Below, in pieces: positions 59,101 through 64,000 of a stretch of DNA of 64,000 bases. The notes beneath the pieces are model-generated. The model was not told the DNA's origin, searched no databases, and saw only the letters and a program-made list of their open reading frames with translations. The stretch is from positions 136,481,988 through 136,545,987 of the forward strand of contig JASDDO010000001.1 in assembly GCA_030015575.1 (NCBI GenBank). Direction: 5' to 3'. How positions within the stretch are numbered: position 1 is the first letter of the stretch; each line of letters opens with the position of its first letter. Both the position numbers and the translations under genes were made by a program. The DNA comes from Agapanthus africanus. Taxonomy: Eukaryota > Streptophyta > Magnoliopsida > Asparagales > Amaryllidaceae.

Positions 59101-60589
59101 TATCAAACCGTCCAATTTCGCAAAAACCCGAAAATGCCAGTATACCGTTTTTCATCAAAACTTGACATTTAAATGAAACTAATGGTCATAAAACTCATTA
59201 AATAGCATTACTAGACTATACAAACCATTACTATATTTTTATTACACAATTTTGCATTTATTTGAAATTTCTAGTTTGCAACTTTTAACAATTTTAACAT
59301 TTTCCAAGCAAAATACCACAATTCCACCGCAAATCATGATTTTGCATGAATTAAGGTATTAAACCACAATTCATGATGATAATGATTTAATGAAACCATA
59401 AATTATATTTTTAATCTCATTTATTTAGGAATTTTCAAAATCTAGTTTACAAAATAATAGCATTTTATTAGTATTTTCCAATTCTCAAAGTAATCTAGTG
59501 ATCAAACTAAGTTTTTTTTCTTTCCATTTACATGCTAATATTCTCACTAAAACTACAATATAATGATAGCAACTTTAATTGGAATTTTATATTACCCACA
59601 AACACATTTTAGAAAAATCTAGTTAGCTAATTTCCTTATTTAAAACAATTTTAAATGAAAATTTTACAATTTAACAGCCATGCAATATTTTCCAATTCTA
59701 AAAGTGTTAAACTAACTATTATAACCCTAATTAATTATTAAAAACCCTAACTTGAATTTACAACCCTAACTTGCATTTTAAAAAAAAACATAGAATTAAT
59801 TCATTAAATCTAATTAAGCTTAAATGAACATCTAAAACAATAAATCAAAAGAAAGAAATTATACCTCCCAAAATATGAAATCCAAACAAGAAATGAGCCT
59901 CCAAAATGCATGCTTTCCATCTCCAAATTTCATATAAAAATGAGCAAGGAATAAAGAGTATGGAATAAATAGGATTTTGTGGAATTTTAATTGAATTTTT
60001 GATGTGTTTTTAATGAATTTTGGATAAAAATGAGGTGGGAAAAGGGGAGGGGCAGCCATGGGGGGTTATGGCCAGCCTTGGTGAGGTGAGGGAGAGAAAG
60101 AAGTGAGTGTGAAAGTGTGTAGAAGTTTCAAGAGGAGAAATATCACTTAAAGGTCTTTTCATGGTTTATTTAATTATTTATTTATTTGTTTACTATAGCA
60201 ACTCAAGAAAGCTTTAGAAAATAGGAAAAATTTGCAAATAAATTTTGCATGATACACACTAATTTCTAATATGCCATGGTTCATTTTTACAAATTAAAAC
60301 CATTTAAATTTGTAATTTACACTAATTTAGTGTAAAAATAAAGCTTATGTTAATATTTAAAATAATTAATTTAGGAAAAATATTTTATTAAACTAAAAAT
60401 TTATAAGTGGCTAAATAAACACCATTTACTAGTAATTTCATAATTAAAATAGATATTTTAAAATTTATAATGAAAACAATCACGGTTTGGTTTTACGAAA
60501 AATACATTTTACTTTACCGAAAATCCTAAAATTCACTTAAACACTTTTATTCATTTAATTATTTATTTAATCATTTTTAAAACGTTACA
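56113..60589 (-). repeat. Solo LTR of the outer-element family (4477 bp), TSD GCGAC, inside Copia B gag
   Basis: The ends are TGTCACGACCCG and AACGTTACA, and the flanks are GCGAC at 56108-56112 and 60590-60594. It is similar in order to the other two long LTRs but clearly diverged, with a long AT-rich stretch at 59000-60580. Landmarks are the inverted repeat 57663-57675/57716-57728 and CGGTATCCTCCGGATATCCG near 57141. It is non-coding. Confidence 0.93.
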
Positions 60590-60594
60590 GCGAC

Positions 60595-60738
60595 GGTGGA
60601 AACTGGACCTGGGACGGCGGGATCTTGAGTAGTAATAGGGTGGTCCAGCTTGTCATAGGCAATGGTCATCTGGACAGACCTTTGCCAGTCATATAAGTTA
60701 GATTCAGTCAACTTGTTATCTAGATGTAACCTAGTCAT
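60595..60738 (-). CDS. N-terminal 48 codons of the Copia B gag-pol, cut off by the solo LTR
   Basis: ATG at 60738 opens MTRLHLDNKLTESNLYDWQR, a typical start of plant Copia gag (UBN2-like). The frame is exactly 48 codons and joins in phase to the codon at 56112, so the insertion did not disturb the frame. The whole polyprotein was thus about 1280 codons. The start fits the conserved gag beginning and lies after a GA-rich leader end. Confidence 0.87.
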
Positions 60739-62743
60739 GGTCACAAGGTTGCTGCAATGAGAGAGAGAGAAGAAAACACTTTAGCATGATGCTCTTGCAA
60801 GTTTAGATTGGTTTTTAATTTATCTAAACTGGATGGCTCCCACTGTTTCTCGAAATCCTTCCTCAAACCATAAAAGAAGAATTAGCCAGGACTATTCTCA
60901 CTGTACAATACTTGCTTAACCGTTCAGCCAGGCTAGTGTCGGTACTTCGAGGGAGGTTTTCCAACGCTTTCGCGAAGTTCCTTAATTAAATAACCTCTTT
61001 TCTCTGGGGGCGTAACCCCGCTGACACCTTTCTTGACACCTACTTGGTTTATAGCATTGATCGCTAAGTGATGAATCTCCTGATAAGTAGCATATACCCA
61101 CAGTAGGATCGGGATCCAAATATCATCGTATGATAATGTTGAAGGAATCCTACCAACATTCATCAAACTCCAAATGGTATGCATTTCTTTGCAAATTTCA
61201 GTTTCTTTAGAAATTCCCGATATAGATTTTTGCCCCATGTTCTTATGACCTTGACGAAAGCCAACAAATCATAAAACACATGTCAAGTTCTGCCCATCAT
61301 TATCTTGTTAATTTGAACCCACCCGTATATACTCTTGACGAAAGCCAACAAGGTTATACGACTGTCCCAAACCAACTCATCTATCTATGCAACAAATGAA
61401 TACCCTAGCAGCTACCAAACACTATGCCTTGACGAAAGCCAACAAACATAGCTTGAATACTACTGACCATCCATAAGAAATGACGGAGGGCTACGACTGG
61501 TTTTGGCGAAACCGTGAACGTAGTGAACTTGATATGATCGAAGGAACCTGATAGCTTTTTAAAAGGAGTGGTTAAAGCTCCGCAATTAAAAATTCTGCTT
61601 TTTTAAAATAACCGAGTGGTTTATTTTAAATTGTTCCAATGATTCAACTTTTTGGTTTATTTTCTTTGCATTATAAATAATGCGTCCCATCATTAACCTA
61701 TCATTGCAGAAAACAACGAAAATACGTCCTCTTATGCCATCTGCATTCGCCACGGGGTCCCGTCATCACCCGTTAGGTTACTTAACTAACGGCAGAGCGG
61801 GGGCTGGGCTAGCGCGGGTGTAAAATATAAGTGATGTCTAAATAGCTATCATATATAGATATTGTACATTCGTCAGACGCAATAATAGGCATTCCAGATC
61901 AAAGATGAACTTTATTGGATTTGGAAGCAATCCGTGTTTGTTTTGAGCCTGCAACAAAAGACGGATTACACAGTTGTGATGAATATCCATTACCCCACCC
62001 AAGACCCCAACGGGTACGGCAAACTACCCACCCGGCAGTTTGTGCACCCCACCTTGGGTCTGTCCTAGGAGCAAAAACAGTAAAATGAAATAATACAATG
62101 GTGGCTACAACCGCAACCTGGATGTGCCCCGCAGAATAATATTACAACAAATTACATTTACATCAAATGAATTAAATAATAACCCATCACATAACCCCGG
62201 CTATATATCACAACAGTCCAACACAGTTCATATACACAAACAGTAAAAACCATTACAAAAATGTGCAACCCCCTGCCAACCGACATACTAGTAGTTAGGG
62301 GAGGTTTACGAACACATTATACAAACACGGATATAATCCAACAAGCAAATACTGTATAATTTCGATCGATTAAACACTTTTAATTTTGCTCCAATACTTC
62401 TCTGTAAATCTGAAACCTGAGCAAAAATTAAAAATTCCAGAAAATACCAAATATCCCAGAGAACCAACACAGAAAAATTGGGTTCCTGAATCGCCAACTC
62501 GGCGGCGGAATCGTGGCGGATCGGTGGGATCCGCCGCGGTTCCGCGGCGCTTTAGGCGATTCAGGGGCCCAATTTTCTTGGGTGTTCTTTTACTGTCTTT
62601 TCAAGCTTTCTGAACATCCCTGAAAAATTTTTGGACTTCATTTAAAAATCGACAGAAACTTATGATTTCGGGCTTTTCCGGTTTCGTTTTTTCCGTTCGA
62701 AATTCATACAAATTTGTAAGTAAGTTATTTATTGTTTAGCGAG
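60739..62743 (-). other. Long leader of Copia element B
   Basis: About 2 kb between PBS and gag. It has three copies of CTTGACGAAAGCCAACAA (61250, 61334, 61428), a segment shared with element A (61755-61835) and a long GC-rich hairpin (62485-62565). A 101-codon frame at 60933-61238 has no recognisable domain and no clear counterpart in A. Confidence 0.75.
62485..62565. repeat. GC-rich nested hairpin in the Copia B leader
   Basis: The outer arms CCTGAATCGCC (62485-62495) and GGCGATTCAGG (62555-62565) are perfect 11-bp complements. Inside are GGCGGATC/GATCCGCC and GCGGTTCCGCGGCGC. 23 bases (62531-62553) are identical to 12176-12198 in the Athila-type LTR. Confidence 0.88.
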
Positions 62744-62755
62744 GCTCTGATACCA
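62744..62755 (-). other. Primer-binding site of Copia element B (initiator-Met tRNA type)
   Basis: GCTCTGATACCA is the complement of TGGTATCAGAGC and lies one base from the LTR edge at 62757. Confidence 0.94.
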
Positions 62756-62756
62756 C

Positions 62757-64000
62757 TGTAAGTCGATGTGCAACACCCCACGACTTGCGGGGAGGCGGAA
62801 ATATGAAAAACGATCTTGTTCTTTGCTTAAACATCGACTAACCGCATGAATCGAAGCTAAACGATAACTAATAACAAACATAGAAGTTCTAAACTACTAT
62901 GTAAAGGGATTATACCTAAAGAACCGTGTCCTTCGTCTTTATGAACTCCACCTCCTCTTTGGCCTTCTCCAAGTAGTAGACGATCCACCACGAGAGCTAA
63001 ACTCCAAGCTTTGCCTCTAAACTTGAGGCAACTAGGTATCTTTAAGTGCTAATCAAAGTACCTAGATGAAATAGAGTATGGTTATGGATTAAGTAGTCTA
63101 ACTAATCCTTGTACTCAACACATGAGAGGGGAGGATTAGGGTTTGAAGAGGGAGAGCTTGAGGAGAGAGAAGATGAACATAATAATGAAGTGAGAATAAT
63201 GAGTTATGATAATATATATCAAGCATTTCTTTTTATCAAGAAAAGAAAATAAATCAATTTAACAACCATGCTTGATAATATCTAGTGATGATTCATCTCC
63301 ATGAGTCATTAAGCATTTATGATTCATTAATGACATGGATGAATCATCCATATGACTCACTAATCACATTCATTGTATATGCCACCTAAACCCCCTTAGT
63401 CACCACCTTCTAGAAGCTTCTCGCGCAATTACGAGAACGCCCCTCCTTTCCGCAAAAATACGGAAAAACTTTAGACTGTATAAATCCAATAACCGGATAC
63501 CAGTAACTGGCTTAAACCAAAGCCGACTGGTAAAAACTGTCCGAAAGTCGTACGTGCGTAAACACACGTATGCGTCCGAACACTTGTCGTAAAACCATAC
63601 GACCTCTATATCGTTTCGCCCGGAGTAGGGAAACTCTCTGTGTGGGACTCTAGAGACTCGACTACTACGCTGGCAGTGGGTTTAACCACAGACCGCAAGC
63701 GGCACTAGCTGTACGTAACGGTCCCCAGGTAGATGTCGATAAGAAGGCCGATGAGGAAACCCATCCGAACTCCTACTGAGTCTGATGTGACAATCTCCGT
63801 ACAGTCCGATCCGTTCGTCTAAGACTATCGCATATCGGGCCTAGGGGGGCGGCAAGCGTCAGTCCCCTAATAGCGGTATAAGTCGTGTCGGAGCGAAGCC
63901 TATTACACCCTGAGAAACTACTGGAACCTACCAGCAAATCTCGCTTGCCCTGGCCAGGGACTTTGCGTAATGGCTCTCTGACACAGCGCGATATCAACCC
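62757..64000 (-). repeat. 5' LTR of Copia element B (partial, continues right)
   Basis: It equals 50505-51748 with very few substitutions. About 650 bases more should follow outside the window, then CAATG and the rest of the element A LTR. Confidence 0.93.

Larger units (their letters stand above)
50505..64000 (-). mobile_element. Copia element B, young, split by a solo LTR, continues past the window
   Basis: It holds a 3' LTR 50505-52399, PPT complement 52400-52410, gag-pol 52414-56112 plus 60595-60738, leader 60739-62743, PBS complement 62744-62755 and 5' LTR from 62757 on (cut at 64000). The two LTRs differ at only a few positions over the 1.24 kb that can be compared, and the gag-pol frame is uninterrupted apart from the insertion. 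Both point to a recent insertion. RT, integrase and LTR style fit the Angela/Tork group of plant Copia; this assignment is by eye. Confidence 0.9.

Noticed and set aside
60933..61238. A small protein in the Copia B leader
   Set aside because: The corresponding region of element A does not keep the frame or the peptide, so the conserved signal here is the nucleotide motif.

Overview
The window is plant nuclear DNA made almost entirely of nested LTR retrotransposons. The plant assignment rests on primer-binding sites (PBS) matching plant initiator-Met and Asp tRNAs, on Athila-, Tat- and Copia-type plant retroelement proteins, on a plant mobile domain (PMD) gene, and on short AT-rich GT-AG introns. 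I found no ordinary host gene, no intact tRNA or rRNA gene and no CRISPR array. The left 34.3 kb is one outer Ty3/Gypsy-like element with 4.2-kb LTRs: the 5' LTR end is at 1-221, the PBS at 226-237, the polypurine tract (PPT) at 30096-30106 and the 3' LTR at 30108-34331. It keeps no recognisable pol and looks LARD-like.

Inside it lie, from left to right, (i) the 3' end of a minus-strand chromovirus-like element (LTR 902-1811), and (ii) a minus-strand Tat-lineage Ty3 element. The Tat pol (PR, G-patch linker, zinc-knuckle segment, RT, RNase H, second RNase H, INT) runs from about 28482 down to 23104. Its 3' region continues to about 1988. That 3' region carries, on the opposite strand, a PMD gene of eight exons and seven phase-1 introns (5533-10121), now a pseudogene. 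The gene is preceded by about 1.85 kb of DNA packed with tiny palindromes. (iii) A composite Athila-derived insertion (10656-22783) sits inside the Tat 3' region. It has the form LTR-internal-LTR-internal-LTR, codes only for gag and protease, and is flanked by the target duplication TTGCT.

The right 30 kb is a second nest. It holds a Copia LTR fragment (34332-35572), then a decayed minus-strand Copia element A (36128-50504, its 5' LTR cut). A much younger minus-strand Copia element B (50505 to beyond 64000) inserted into the 5' LTR of A. Two very long solo LTRs of the outer-element family interrupt these: 41573-45675 in the leader of A (TSD TAATT) and 56113-60589 in the gag-pol frame of B (TSD GCGAC). 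Removing the latter in thought leaves an uninterrupted Copia frame of about 1280 codons, so B was intact when hit.

Relative ages: the Copia LTR fragment is older than the outer element, which is older than the chromovirus/Tat insertions, which are older than the Athila composite. On the right, A is older than B, and B is older than the solo LTR in it. The most unusual observations are the intron-rich antisense PMD gene with its micro-palindrome leader, a GC-rich palindrome sharing 23 identical bases between a Ty3 LTR and a Copia leader, a covarying stem inside the long LTRs, and a conserved three-copy motif in the Copia leaders.
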